A stretch of DNA of 64,000 nt, from the NCBI GenBank assembly GCA_037384645.1, contig JARRNT010000005.1, positions 1-64,000 on the forward strand, read 5' to 3'. The position numbers and the translations under genes are program-made. Source of the stretch: RI-92 sp037384645. Its GTDB lineage: Bacteria > Pseudomonadota > Gammaproteobacteria > UBA6429 > Thiohalophilaceae. The notes below the pieces were generated by a model that was not told where the DNA came from, did not search any database, and saw nothing but the letters and a program-made list of their open reading frames with translations. Position 1 is the stretch's first letter. Each line of letters starts with the position of its first letter. Shown here piece by piece: positions 1 through 10,296 of this stretch.

Positions 1-333
1 CTGAATTTCTGGGCCACCTGGTGCCCGCCGTGTCGGCATGAAATCCCCGGCTTTATCCGCATGTACAAGAAATTCAAAGACAAAGGCTTCGTGATTGTCG
101 GGGTCGCGCTGGATACCCGGCAAAATGCCATCGACTTTCTCGACCCGATGGGGATTAACTACCCGGTGCTGGTGGGCGAAAAACAGGGGCTCGATCTCAC
201 CCAGCAATACGGCAACGCCATGGGCGTACTGCCCTACTCCGTGATCATCGATCGCAAGGGAATCATCCGCGACACCGTCGCCCATGCCATGACCGAAAAG
301 CAGGCGGAACAGCTCATCCAGCCACTATTGTGA
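1..333 (+). CDS. TlpA/ResA-like thioredoxin, 5' end outside window
   Basis: Only the last 110 codons are present; frame 1 is open from base 1. A thioredoxin WCPPC active site lies at visible residues 7-11, and a cis-proline loop (GVLPYS) follows, as in membrane-anchored or periplasmic disulfide reductases of the TlpA/ResA family used in cytochrome c maturation and envelope thiol redox. The signal or anchor segment would be upstream and cannot be seen. It lies directly before aroQ, a common gammaproteobacterial arrangement. Family assignment is firm; the exact substrate is unknown. Confidence 0.9.
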   Translation: MNFWATWCPPCRHEIPGFIRMYKKFKDKGFVIVGVALDTRQNAIDFLDPMGINYPVLVGEKQGLDLTQQYGNAMGVLPYSVIIDRKGIIRDTVAHAMTEKQAEQLIQPLL

Positions 334-537
334 GTCAGGTCGCATTCTGCAGCCGATATGTTGTAAAAAATGATTAAAAATCGGCTAAACTGCGGCTAAG
401 TAGCATCGATCTTGCCATTATCTGGACATTCCAGAAAAAATCGGCGAAAATCTTCCTGGATAACTTCATAAAATTAGCTGCGAATAATAGTGATTTTGCA
501 GTCAACCGCAGCGATCTGACACAAACCTGGACAAGTT

Positions 538-978
538 ATGGCAAATATTCTGGTGATCCACGGGCCGAACCTCAATCTGCTGGGGACGCGCGAACCGGAA
601 CATTACGGTGATACCACCCTGCAACAAATCAATGACAGGTTGATTGCCATCGCCGGGGATGCGGGGCATAACCTGCACTGTATTCAGAGCAATGCCGAGC
701 ATGAGCTGGTCGATTCGATCCACCAGGCCGGTCGCGATGGTGTGGCCATGATCCTGATGAATCCCGCGGGCTTCACCCACACCAGTGTCGCCCTGCGTGA
801 TGCCCTGGCCGCCGTCCGGATCCCGTTTATCGAAATCCACTTGTCCAACGTCCACGCCCGCGAAGAGTTTCGCCGACACTCGTATTTTTCCGATCTGGCC
901 ATCGGCGTCATCAGCGGCCTGGGCCCCATCGGTTATGAGCTCGGCCTGCAGGCTGCCTTGTCGCGTCTGACCAAATGA
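538..978 (+). CDS. aroQ: 3-dehydroquinate dehydratase, type II
   Basis: 146 residues, the normal length of the dodecameric type II enzyme that converts 3-dehydroquinate to 3-dehydroshikimate in the shikimate pathway. Family signatures are seen in order: HGPNLNLLGTREPEHYG near the N-terminus, with the catalytic Arg/Tyr loop, the NPAGFTHTS substrate loop, and EIHLSNVHAREEFRRHSY with the active-site His. It precedes accB by 22 bases. The 204 bases upstream carry AT-rich sequence likely to hold the promoter. Assignment is secure. Confidence 0.97.
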   Translation: MANILVIHGPNLNLLGTREPEHYGDTTLQQINDRLIAIAGDAGHNLHCIQSNAEHELVDSIHQAGRDGVAMILMNPAGFTHTSVALRDALAAVRIPFIEIHLSNVHAREEFRRHSYFSDLAIGVISGLGPIGYELGLQAALSRLTK

Positions 979-1000
979 ATACCACCAAGAGATTATTACC

Positions 1001-1450
1001 ATGGATATCCGCAAAGTTAAGAAACTGATTGAGTTGCTCGAAGAGTCGGGCGTCGCCGAAATTGAAATCAAGGAGGGTGAGGAATCTGTCCGCATCAGCC
1101 GCCAGGGCACCATGCCTGCGCCGACGATGTATGCGCCCCCGGTCATGCCGCCCCCTGCCGCCGCGCCTGCCGCCACAGCACCTGCCGAGGCTGAGGCCAA
1201 ACCGGAAGAACTCAGCGGTCACGTAGTGCGTTCGCCCATGGTCGGCACCTTCTACCGGGCCCCCAGCCCGGGCGCCAAACCCTTTACCGAGGAAGGCCAG
1301 TCAGTCAAGCTGGGTGACACGCTTTGTATCGTCGAGGCCATGAAGCTGCTCAATCAGATCGAGGCCGACAAGGCCGGTACCATCAAGGCGATCCTGGTCG
1401 AGAACGGTCAACCGGTGGAATACAACCAACCCCTGTTCGTCATCGAGTAA
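1001..1450 (+). CDS. accB: biotin carboxyl carrier protein of acetyl-CoA carboxylase
   Basis: 149 residues. The N-terminal segment (1-36) is followed by a Pro/Ala-rich flexible linker (about 38-67) and a C-terminal biotinyl domain with the biotinylation motif EAMKL; the modified lysine is K115. It carries the carboxyl group between AccC and the AccAD transferase in malonyl-CoA synthesis. The accC start follows 9 bases after the stop, so the two are surely co-transcribed, the classic accBC operon. Confidence 0.98.
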   Translation: MDIRKVKKLIELLEESGVAEIEIKEGEESVRISRQGTMPAPTMYAPPVMPPPAAAPAATAPAEAEAKPEELSGHVVRSPMVGTFYRAPSPGAKPFTEEGQSVKLGDTLCIVEAMKLLNQIEADKAGTIKAILVENGQPVEYNQPLFVIE

Positions 1451-1459
1451 GTAACCAGC

Positions 1460-2806
1460 ATGATAGAAAAGATCCTCATTGCCAATCGTGGCGAAATCGC
1501 CTTGCGCATTCTGCGCGCCTGTCGCGAGCTGGGCATCAAGACCGTGGCGGTGCATTCCGAGGCTGACCGCGAACTCAAACATGTGCGCCTGGCTGATGAA
1601 TCCGTCTGCATCGGCCCGCCACCTTCGGCCGACAGCTATCTCAATATTCCCGCCGTGATCAGCGCCGCCGAGGTCACCGACGCCATTGCCATCCACCCGG
1701 GCTACGGTTTCCTGTCTGAAAACGCCGATTTTGCCGAGCGCGTGGAAGAGTGCGGATTTATATTTATCGGGCCACGACCGGACACGATCCGGCTCATGGG
1801 CGACAAGGTTTCCGCGATCAAGGCCATGCAGGCCGCCGGCGTCCCCTGCGTACCAGGTTCCGATGGACCACTGGGTGACGATGACGAAGAGAACCTGCGT
1901 CTTGCCCGCGAGATTGGCTATCCGATTATTATCAAGGCCTCGGGCGGCGGCGGCGGCCGTGGCATGCGGGTCGTGCACACCGAGGCCCACCTGTTAAATG
2001 CAATTAATCTGACCCGCGCCGAAGCCGGGGCAGCATTTAACAATTCCACCGTGTACATGGAAAAATTCCTGGAGAATCCGCGGCATATCGAAATCCAGGT
2101 GCTGTCAGACGGTGAAGGGCATGCCATACATCTGGGTGAGCGGGATTGCTCCATGCAGCGCCGTCACCAGAAAGTCATCGAGGAAGCGCCTGCACCAGGC
2201 ATCACCAAGGAGATGCGTAAACAGATCGGCGAGCGTTGTGCCCATGCCTGTATCGAGATCGGCTATCGCGGCGCCGGCACGTTTGAATTTTTGTACGAGA
2301 ACGGGGAATTCTATTTTATCGAAATGAATACCCGGGTACAGGTGGAACATCCGGTTACGGAACTGGTCACCGGTGTGGATATCGTCAAGGAGCAAATCCG
2401 TATCGCTTCCGGTGAGGGCCTGAGCGTACAACAAAGTGACGTGATTGTTCGCGGTCATGCCATCGAGTGTCGCATCAACGCAGAAGACCCGCGGACCTTC
2501 ATGCCGTCACCCGGGACGATTACCGCCTACCATGCACCGGGAGGTCCGGGAGTGCGGGTCGATTCTCATATCTATGATGGCTACCGGGTACCGCCTTACT
2601 ACGATTCCATGATTGGCAAATTAATTACATATGCTGAATCGCGCCAGGCTGCGATTGCCCGCATGCGAATTGCACTGTCGGAGATCGTCATCGAAGGAAT
2701 CAAGACTAATATTGCCCTGCATCAGGATCTCATGCGGGATGCCGGTTTCATGGCCGGCGGTTTCAACATTCATTACCTGGAAAAACGTCTGTCCGACCTG
2801 CAATAG
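1460..2806 (+). CDS. accC: biotin carboxylase subunit of acetyl-CoA carboxylase
   Basis: 448 residues, the usual length. It has a biotin-carboxylase N-domain (IEKILIANRGEIALRI), an ATP-grasp domain with the glycine-rich loop KASGGGGGRGMR (about residues 159-170), the catalytic stretch FIEMNTRVQVEHPVTE, and the C-terminal lid domain. It carboxylates the biotin on AccB using ATP and bicarbonate. It ends 6 bases before the stop of the convergent antiporter gene. Confidence 0.98.
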   Translation: MIEKILIANRGEIALRILRACRELGIKTVAVHSEADRELKHVRLADESVCIGPPPSADSYLNIPAVISAAEVTDAIAIHPGYGFLSENADFAERVEECGFIFIGPRPDTIRLMGDKVSAIKAMQAAGVPCVPGSDGPLGDDDEENLRLAREIGYPIIIKASGGGGGRGMRVVHTEAHLLNAINLTRAEAGAAFNNSTVYMEKFLENPRHIEIQVLSDGEGHAIHLGERDCSMQRRHQKVIEEAPAPGITKEMRKQIGERCAHACIEIGYRGAGTFEFLYENGEFYFIEMNTRVQVEHPVTELVTGVDIVKEQIRIASGEGLSVQQSDVIVRGHAIECRINAEDPRTFMPSPGTITAYHAPGGPGVRVDSHIYDGYRVPPYYDSMIGKLITYAESRQAAIARMRIALSEIVIEGIKTNIALHQDLMRDAGFMAGGFNIHYLEKRLSDLQ

Positions 2807-2811
2807 CCGGC

Positions 2812-4368
2812 TCAGGCGGATGGCAATTGCAGCTGCGCCAGGGTGCGTTCGGCAAACCCGGCACCCACGCCTTCATAATAGTTATAGACGTCGTCGGCCC
2901 CTGCCTGCCTGAACAACTCCAGCTCTTCGCTGAACAGGGCCGTCGCCGAGATGGTGCCGGGAAAACGCAATTGCCGCAGCTGTTTGATCGCCAGCAGCTT
3001 GGCCGCCGGTTCCGGCATGGTCAGCAGTACTGCGTGCACCCCCTCGAAATTGAGATGCGACCAGAAACCCGGGTCCTCGGCATCGGCATACAATACCCGC
3101 CTGCCCTGCCTGAGATGTTGTTCCACCTTGCCCGGGTCAGAGTCCAGGCCGATCACGCGATGGTGGTGCTGCACCATTTGATCATAGGCACCGGTCCCCA
3201 CCCGGCCCATGCCCATGATGACAATATGGGAGTGACCGAGATTGATCGGCTCATCGTCAGGGTGCCGGCGCTCGCTCTCAAAACGATGCAACCATTTTTC
3301 CAGCCTGGCATATAACGCATGGGCATGACGATTGAGCGGCGCGGCGATGACAAAGGACAGGGCCACCGTCAGGGCCAGCAGTACCATCCAGTCATCACTC
3401 AACCAGCCCTCACGCACGCCCAGATGGGCAACGATCAAACCAAACTCACTGTAGGTGGCAAGCGACAGACTGGCCAGGAACGCGCTCCGTGCGCGCAGGC
3501 GAAACAGCAACAGGATAAAGAAAAACAGCAGGGCCTTGACCGGCAACAGGGCATTCAGCCACAACGCATGCTGCAGGGTCGCCAGGTCAGGGTGACCGGA
3601 CAGACCGATTTGTAAAAAGAAACCGACGAGCAGAACTTCCTTGAGCCCCCATAGCGCATTACCCAGCTCAACCGACCGTTTGTGTCCGGCAAGCATGACC
3701 CCCAGGAGCAAGGCCCCCAGCTCGGCACTCAGACCGGCGGAAGCAAAACTCACCCCACCGATGACCAGCGCCAGCAACAGGCCGTACAACACGATCAACT
3801 CACCGTGGCCACTCCAGTCCAGTAGCTTGTGAAGCAGCGGGCGCAGCAAAATTAACCCGAACAAGCTCAGGGCCCAGGGCGAAGGCACGCTGCCATTGGC
3901 AAGACTGAGAATACCCACCGCCACCAGATCCTGCATGATCAGGATGCCGATGGCGACGCGGCCGTGAAACGCCCGCAATTCACGCTTGGACTCCAGGACC
4001 TTGGCGGCAACAACGGTGCTGGAAAACGACAGGGCGATGGCCAGCATGATCGCCAGTTCACGGGACAGGCCGGAGAACTGCACCAGCAACAGCCAGGTCA
4101 GTCCGGCGACCAGCACCATATGGATGAGCGAACCGAATAAGACTTCAAGCCGGACCAGGCTCTTCAGGCGCAACTTCAAACCCACCCCGAACAGCAGCAA
4201 CAACACGCCGGCGTGAGCAACCTGATCCAGAATCGGGTGCGACTCATACCCTTGCGTACTCAGCACAAAGCCGGCCGCCAGATAGCCCACCAGCGGCGGC
4301 AGACCCAGCAAACGCATAAACAGCCCGAGCACATAGGCAAAACCAAGCCATATTGATGCCGTTAACAT
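2812..4368 (-). CDS. CPA2-family K+/H+ antiporter (KefB/YbaL-like) with TrkA-N domain
   Basis: 518 residues. The first ~370 residues are a hydrophobic bundle of about 12 membrane segments typical of monovalent cation:proton antiporter-2 proteins. A cytoplasmic Rossmann TrkA-N (RCK) domain follows, with the dinucleotide motif GMGRVG at about residue 395. There is no obvious TrkA-C domain, so it is shorter than KefB/KefC and closer to YbaL-type proteins. It sits inserted between accC and prmA on the opposite strand, interrupting an otherwise common gene order. Ion specificity cannot be read from sequence. Confidence 0.9.
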   Translation of the reverse strand: MLTASIWLGFAYVLGLFMRLLGLPPLVGYLAAGFVLSTQGYESHPILDQVAHAGVLLLLFGVGLKLRLKSLVRLEVLFGSLIHMVLVAGLTWLLLVQFSGLSRELAIMLAIALSFSSTVVAAKVLESKRELRAFHGRVAIGILIMQDLVAVGILSLANGSVPSPWALSLFGLILLRPLLHKLLDWSGHGELIVLYGLLLALVIGGVSFASAGLSAELGALLLGVMLAGHKRSVELGNALWGLKEVLLVGFFLQIGLSGHPDLATLQHALWLNALLPVKALLFFFILLLFRLRARSAFLASLSLATYSEFGLIVAHLGVREGWLSDDWMVLLALTVALSFVIAAPLNRHAHALYARLEKWLHRFESERRHPDDEPINLGHSHIVIMGMGRVGTGAYDQMVQHHHRVIGLDSDPGKVEQHLRQGRRVLYADAEDPGFWSHLNFEGVHAVLLTMPEPAAKLLAIKQLRQLRFPGTISATALFSEELELFRQAGADDVYNYYEGVGAGFAERTLAQLQLPSA

Positions 4369-4553
4369 CGCTTTCTCCCTGTTCCCCGCAGCACCCCCGT
4401 CAACCTAGCAGGCAGCCTACTGGAGAATGCAGGGCAAGAAAAGCGCCCGCAGGCGGCGCACCCCGCGCAGGCCTGGGCAACTTTCCTCGGTAAGCAGTGC
4501 CAGTGTAGTATTGCGGCCTGACGATTCAATTCCGGATAGTTAATTTTCGATTC

Positions 4554-5429
<876 letters not shown>

Positions 5430-5442
5430 TAATCACAGCAGC

Positions 5443-7128
5443 ATGTACACCCAATGTCCCCATTGCCAGACCTGTTTTCGTATCGCCGAAGACCATCTCA
5501 AGATTGCCAACGGCAAGGTGCGCTGCGGTAGCTGCCAGGAAGTCTTTGATGCAACCCAGCACCTGTTCAAAAACCTGACCGATCGCGAACCCATTGCTTT
5601 CAACAAACCGACTCCGACACCGCCACCTGCAACGCCAGCACCGGAACCGGAAGCAAAAACTCCGCCTGCGCCTCCCAGGGAGACAGAAAAGGTCGACCTG
5701 AACCGGGCAAACACACCTTCGCCCAGCGCCGTGGAGAAAATTCTTAACGAGCGCCAGAAAACCCCGGACCAGACACCGTTTATGGAATCCACCATCGATA
5801 ATGATCGTTACAACGATCTGGACCAGATAGGCGCGATCGATATTCCCGGACAGATCGATTTCGGTGACTCGATAATCAACTTTGCCGATGACGAATCGCC
5901 GAAGGAAAAGCCGGACAACAACGAGAGCCCGACACCTGCGATCAGTGATGAACACCTCGACATTGATTTCAGTGATGCCGCCGGCCCGTCCGAGGATGAC
6001 ACCCACCAGCTCGGTAGCCCCAGTCCCAGTGCCGATCAGGAACCCACGCCGGCAAATCGCACGATCTACGAAGACCTCGAAAGCAGGGAAAACCCGGCCA
6101 CTGATTCCGAGAAGGAAACGCTGGAAAATTTTTTTGCTGAAGTCGACGCGCAACTGACGACGGATAATGACAAGTCCAGCCTGGATCAAGATATCGACGA
6201 ACTACTGGCATTTGCCAGAGGCCTCGATCAGGATAGCGCACAGAACCAAACCGGGTCGGACACATCAGAATCGGTCGAAGCCGACAGTGCGGCGAAGCAG
6301 GGCAATGAAATCCATGAAGAATTCGATATGCAGGCCATTGCCGACTTCGAAAAGGAACTGGAGGCCAGCAATCCGGGTGTGTTCAGCACAGGCACACAGC
6401 AAGGTGATTCAGCGACCGCCGAGCCATCAGCAGATTCAAGCCTGGAAGAAACTTCTGTCCCCGCCGATGACTCGACTGCCGCAGGCAATAAACCTGAAGA
6501 GGATGTCCCGGCTGCAGCGCCATCCGAGCCCGAAGTCGCGATAGCAAGTAAAGCCTCGGAGACGCCACCAGGCCAGGCGCAGGAGGAAGAGGAAGATGTC
6601 CCTCGCGCGTTACGGCGTTCGCTGGAAATGCTGAAGCAAAAACCGCGTCGCTCGCTGGGCATGACCCTGCTGATGTCACTCCTGATCCTGATTCTGCTGG
6701 GTGGACTCGGTTTCCAGGTTATCCTGTTCCAGAATGTTGAACTGGCACACAAATTTCCACAGTTCGTCCCCGAACTCACAAAAATCTGCAGCCGCATACC
6801 CTGCCGCTACAGCGGCAAGGTGGATGTCAGCCAGATCAAACTGCTTAACCGCGATGTGCGCAGCGATCCAAACCAGCCCAATGCCCTGTTGATCAGCGCC
6901 ACCTTTGTTGACCAGGCTCCGTTTGACCAGCCTTACCCCATCATCAAAATCACGCTGTACGATCTGGGTGGCAACGTGGTAGCCAGTCGCCGCTTCACAC
7001 CGAAAGAATACCTGCAAAAAATGTACAACCGCTTTCTGCTGATGGAATCCGGCACACCGGTGCACATCACCCTGGCCGTGCTGGATCCGGGCAAGGACGC
7101 GATCAATTTCGAGTTCACCTTCCTGTAG
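5443..7128 (+). CDS. zinc-ribbon and DUF3426 domain membrane protein
   Basis: 561 residues. An MJ0042-type zinc ribbon at the N-terminus has two CxxC pairs (CPHCQTC and CGSC, residues 4-32). A long acidic, low-complexity linker follows (about 50-380), then one membrane span near 405-428 and a C-terminal DUF3426 domain. This architecture is standard for the gene between prmA and dusB in gammaproteobacteria; its function is not established. The linker is unusually long and rich in Asp/Glu/Ser/Pro. Confidence 0.9.
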   Translation: MYTQCPHCQTCFRIAEDHLKIANGKVRCGSCQEVFDATQHLFKNLTDREPIAFNKPTPTPPPATPAPEPEAKTPPAPPRETEKVDLNRANTPSPSAVEKILNERQKTPDQTPFMESTIDNDRYNDLDQIGAIDIPGQIDFGDSIINFADDESPKEKPDNNESPTPAISDEHLDIDFSDAAGPSEDDTHQLGSPSPSADQEPTPANRTIYEDLESRENPATDSEKETLENFFAEVDAQLTTDNDKSSLDQDIDELLAFARGLDQDSAQNQTGSDTSESVEADSAAKQGNEIHEEFDMQAIADFEKELEASNPGVFSTGTQQGDSATAEPSADSSLEETSVPADDSTAAGNKPEEDVPAAAPSEPEVAIASKASETPPGQAQEEEEDVPRALRRSLEMLKQKPRRSLGMTLLMSLLILILLGGLGFQVILFQNVELAHKFPQFVPELTKICSRIPCRYSGKVDVSQIKLLNRDVRSDPNQPNALLISATFVDQAPFDQPYPIIKITLYDLGGNVVASRRFTPKEYLQKMYNRFLLMESGTPVHITLAVLDPGKDAINFEFTFL

Positions 7129-7251
7129 GACGCTCCGCCTACCCCGGCATCGACGCTGGATCATAAAATTTCCCTGAATTCCAGCTTTAACCGGGGCAAG
7201 GCTACGGGTATGATCGACCACCTTGTCGGGTACACATAAGCAAGAAACGAA

Positions 7252-8238
7252 ATGCGAATAGGACCGTACGAGTTACCCAATAATCTGATACTTGCACCCA
7301 TGGCCGGGGTGACCGATCGCCCGTTCCGGCAACTTTGCCGCAACCTGGGTGCAGGCCTGGCTGTATCCGAAATGGTTTCCTCTAACTCCCTGCTCTGGGG
7401 CAGCAGCAAAACCCAGCGCCGCGCTGATCACACCGGCGAGACAGAACCCAAAACAGTGCAAATTGCCGGTGCCGACCCGCAAATGATGGCCGAGGCTGCA
7501 CGGCACAACGCCAGACAGGGCGCGCAGATCATCGATATCAACATGGGCTGCCCGGCCAAGAAGATTTGTAACGTGATGGCCGGTTCCGCCCTGTTACAGA
7601 ATGAAATGCTGGTAGCGGACATCCTGTCTGCCGTGGTAACCGCCGTGGACATACCGGTGACGCTGAAGATACGCACCGGCTGGGACAGCGAAAACAAAAA
7701 TGCACTCACGGTCGCCCGAATTGCAGAAGATGCGGGGATCCAGGCGCTGGCCATCCATGGTCGGACCCGCGCCGATCAATACACCGGGAGTGCAGAGTAC
7801 GACACAATTGCATCCGTCAAGCAGAAAATCAGTATCCCGGTCATCGCAAATGGCGATATTACCAGTCCCGAGAAAGCAAAGTTTGTGTTAGAGTACACAG
7901 GCGCCGATGCGATTATGATCGGACGCGCTGCGCAAGGACGGCCGTGGATATTCCGCGAAATACAAAATTACATAATGACCGGGGAACATTTACCCGAGCC
8001 GCCACCCCAAGAAGTTCGCGATATCCTGATAGGACATTTGAAAAACCTGTATGCCTTTTATGGCGAGTATGCCGGTGTGCGCATCGCGCGCAAGCATATC
8101 AGCTGGTACAGTAAGGGCCAGCCACATGGCGCCGCATTTCGACAACTGGTAAACCGCGTAGACACGAGTGAAGAGCAGTTACGTATGACAACCGATTTCT
8201 TTAACAACTTACAGCCCAGGGAGGAGTTAGCAGCATGA
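7252..8238 (+). CDS. dusB: tRNA-dihydrouridine synthase B
   Basis: 328 residues. TIM-barrel flavoenzyme with APMAGVTDRPFR at the N-terminus, the catalytic cysteine C100 in INMGCPAK, the conserved HGRTRADQYTG, and the FMN phosphate loop around ADAIMIGRAAQGRPW. It reduces uridine to dihydrouridine in the tRNA D-loop using FMN and NADPH. Its stop overlaps the fis start (ATGA), the conserved dusB-fis operon. Confidence 0.97.
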   Translation: MRIGPYELPNNLILAPMAGVTDRPFRQLCRNLGAGLAVSEMVSSNSLLWGSSKTQRRADHTGETEPKTVQIAGADPQMMAEAARHNARQGAQIIDINMGCPAKKICNVMAGSALLQNEMLVADILSAVVTAVDIPVTLKIRTGWDSENKNALTVARIAEDAGIQALAIHGRTRADQYTGSAEYDTIASVKQKISIPVIANGDITSPEKAKFVLEYTGADAIMIGRAAQGRPWIFREIQNYIMTGEHLPEPPPQEVRDILIGHLKNLYAFYGEYAGVRIARKHISWYSKGQPHGAAFRQLVNRVDTSEEQLRMTTDFFNNLQPREELAA

Positions 8239-8528
8239 CGGACACGGTATTGGCTATGCCTATGGATGACGAGACCCAAGAACAGTCCAACCGTCCTCAG
8301 ACCGCCCTACGCGACAGCGTAAAGCAAACCATGGATTTGTATTTGAAACAGCTGGATGGGCATTCCGCCGGCCAGTTGTATCAGATGTTTTTACAGGAAG
8401 TTGAAACCCCGTTGCTGGAGACGGTAATGGCCTACGTCCGCGGTAATCAAAGCAAGGCCGCGGAACTGCTGGGTATCAATCGCGGTACCCTGCGTAAAAA
8501 ACTGAAAATGTACGGACTGCACCAATAA
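8235..8528 (+). CDS. fis: nucleoid-associated DNA-binding protein Fis
   Basis: 97 residues, against 98 in E. coli. The C-terminal helix-turn-helix GNQSKAAELLGINRGTLRKKL is nearly identical to Fis of enterics, and the LRDSVKQ...LDG beta-hairpin/helix region is present. Fis bends DNA and controls rRNA and growth-phase transcription. It is translationally coupled to dusB through a 4-base overlap; the first ATG gives the right length. Confidence 0.98.
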   Translation: MTDTVLAMPMDDETQEQSNRPQTALRDSVKQTMDLYLKQLDGHSAGQLYQMFLQEVETPLLETVMAYVRGNQSKAAELLGINRGTLRKKLKMYGLHQ

Positions 8529-8545
8529 ACGGATTCTATATATAA

Positions 8546-8608
8546 GCGGCGCAGGGGGAGGAACCCTTTCCGGGTAAAGCCTGAATCAGCTTTGCCCGGC
8601 TGCGCCGC
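8546..8608 (+). promoter_or_regulatory. nested inverted repeats in fis-purH intergenic region
   Basis: Outer arms GCGGCGCAG (8546-8554) and CTGCGCCGC (8600-8608) pair perfectly. An inner stem CCGGGTAAAGC (8570-8580) pairs with GCTTTGCCCGG (8589-8599) with one G-T type mismatch and abuts the outer 3' arm. A 15-base bulge (8555-8569) lies on the 5' side. There is no T-run, so it is not a typical intrinsic terminator. It ends 37 bases before the purH start. It may be a leader RNA, an mRNA-processing hairpin or a Rho-related element. Confidence 0.5.
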
Positions 8609-8645
8609 AATCTCTCATCAGCTTTTCTAAGGAATACAAGCGATC

Positions 8646-10211
8646 ATGAACCCGATCCAGCGCGCCCTGATCAGCGTGTCGGATAAAACCGGCATTGTTG
8701 AATTCGCCCAGCAACTACACCAGCAGTTCAAGGTGGAAATCCTGTCCACCGGCGGCACCGCCAGGTTGCTCAGTGAAAATGGCGTACCGGTGATCGAGGT
8801 TTCAAGTTATACCGGCTTCCCGGAGATGATGGACGGCCGAGTCAAGACCCTGCACCCCAAGATCCATGGCGGCCTGCTCGGCCGGCGCGGTACCGATGAT
8901 GCGATCATGGCCGAACACGGTATCGGTCCGATCGACCTGGTCGTCGTCAACCTGTACCCGTTTCAACAGACAGTGGCCAAACCCGGTTGCGACCTGGCCA
9001 CGGCGATCGAAAACATCGACATCGGCGGCCCGACCATGTTGCGTGCCGCGGCCAAGAATCACCGTGACGTGGCCGTCGTGGTCAACGCCGGTGATTACCC
9101 GCGCGTACTGGCCGACATGCAGGCGAACCGCGGTGCCGTTGCCGATGCTACCCGTTTTGACCTGGCCGTGAAGGTCTTTGAACACACCGCCCAATACGAT
9201 GGCGCCATCGCCAACTACCTGGGCGCCATCGACAACGCAGGCAAGCAGGAAACCTTTCCGCGCACCTTCAACAGCCAGTTTCAAAAGGTTCAGGCCATGC
9301 GCTATGGCGAGAATCCGCATCAGGCTGCGGCCTTCTACGTAGAAGCAAACCAGACCGATGCCTGCATTGCCACGGCTAAACAGCACCAGGGCAAGGAGCT
9401 CTCGTACAACAATATTGGCGACACCGATGCGGCACTCGAATGCGTCAAACAGTTCGATGGCGATATCGCCTGCGTGATCGTCAAACACGCCAATCCCTGT
9501 GGGGTCGCCATCGGCAAGAACCTGCTGGAGGCCTACGACCGCGCTTACAGCACTGATCCGGAGTCCGCCTTTGGCGGCATCATTGCCTTCAACCGCGAAC
9601 TGGACGGCGAGACCGCCAGGGCCATTGTCGAACGCCAGTTCGTGGAAGTGATCATCGCCCCCCGCGTCAGCGAGGCCGCCATCAAGGCCGTGAGCGAAAA
9701 GAAAAACGTGCGTCTGCTCAGTTGTGGCGACTGGCATGAGCAGTTACAGCCACGCCTCGATTTCAAGCGCGTCAACGGCGGCCTGCTGGTGCAGGAGGCC
9801 GATCTGGCCTTATTTAAGGAACTGAAAATCGTCAGCGAGAAACAACCCAGTGAACAGCAAATGCAGGACCTGTTGTTCAGCTGGAAGGTCGCCAAGTTCG
9901 TCAAATCCAACGCCATCGTCTATGGCCGGGACAACATGACCATCGGCGTCGGTGCCGGCCAGATGAGTCGGGTCAACTCGGCGCGCATCGCCGCCATAAA
10001 GGCCGAGCATGCCGGGCTTGAGGTCAGTGGCGCGGTCATGGCCTCCGATGCCTTTTTCCCGTTTCGCGACGGGATCGATCAGGCGGCCCAGGCCGGTATC
10101 GCCGCCGTGATCCAACCTGGCGGGTCCATGCGTGACGAAGAAGTCATCGCCGCTGCCAACGAACACGGCATGGCGATGGTCTTTACCGGCATGCGCCACT
10201 TCCGCCACTGA
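8646..10211 (+). CDS. purH: bifunctional AICAR transformylase/IMP cyclohydrolase
   Basis: 521 residues. The N-terminal MGS-like cyclohydrolase domain begins ALISVSDKTGIVEFA and includes HPKIHGGLL. The C-terminal AICAR formyltransferase has the catalytic VKHANPCG and the closing AFFPFRDGIDQAAQAGI...QPGGSMRDEEV segment. It carries out the last two steps of IMP synthesis. RBS AAGGA lies upstream of the ATG. purD follows on the same strand after 85 bases. Confidence 0.98.
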   Translation: MNPIQRALISVSDKTGIVEFAQQLHQQFKVEILSTGGTARLLSENGVPVIEVSSYTGFPEMMDGRVKTLHPKIHGGLLGRRGTDDAIMAEHGIGPIDLVVVNLYPFQQTVAKPGCDLATAIENIDIGGPTMLRAAAKNHRDVAVVVNAGDYPRVLADMQANRGAVADATRFDLAVKVFEHTAQYDGAIANYLGAIDNAGKQETFPRTFNSQFQKVQAMRYGENPHQAAAFYVEANQTDACIATAKQHQGKELSYNNIGDTDAALECVKQFDGDIACVIVKHANPCGVAIGKNLLEAYDRAYSTDPESAFGGIIAFNRELDGETARAIVERQFVEVIIAPRVSEAAIKAVSEKKNVRLLSCGDWHEQLQPRLDFKRVNGGLLVQEADLALFKELKIVSEKQPSEQQMQDLLFSWKVAKFVKSNAIVYGRDNMTIGVGAGQMSRVNSARIAAIKAEHAGLEVSGAVMASDAFFPFRDGIDQAAQAGIAAVIQPGGSMRDEEVIAAANEHGMAMVFTGMRHFRH

Positions 10212-10296
10212 GCATTACGGGCATATTCACGGCTTGATCTGAGCCGCCGGGATAGGCATATTGCCCGCTCCCCATTCAGCAGCAATTGAGACCAGG

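Noticed and set aside
502..1200. 232-codon minus-strand frame opposite aroQ and accB
   Set aside because: It runs antisense to two secure genes and its composition is a mirror of their codon bias.
8546..8608. ZTP (pfl) or purine riboswitch before purH
   Set aside because: The stems are real, but the conserved loops of those riboswitch classes are not found; kept only as an unnamed structured element.
8802..9737. 311-codon minus-strand frame opposite purH
   Set aside because: Shadow of purH on the other strand; no recognisable product.
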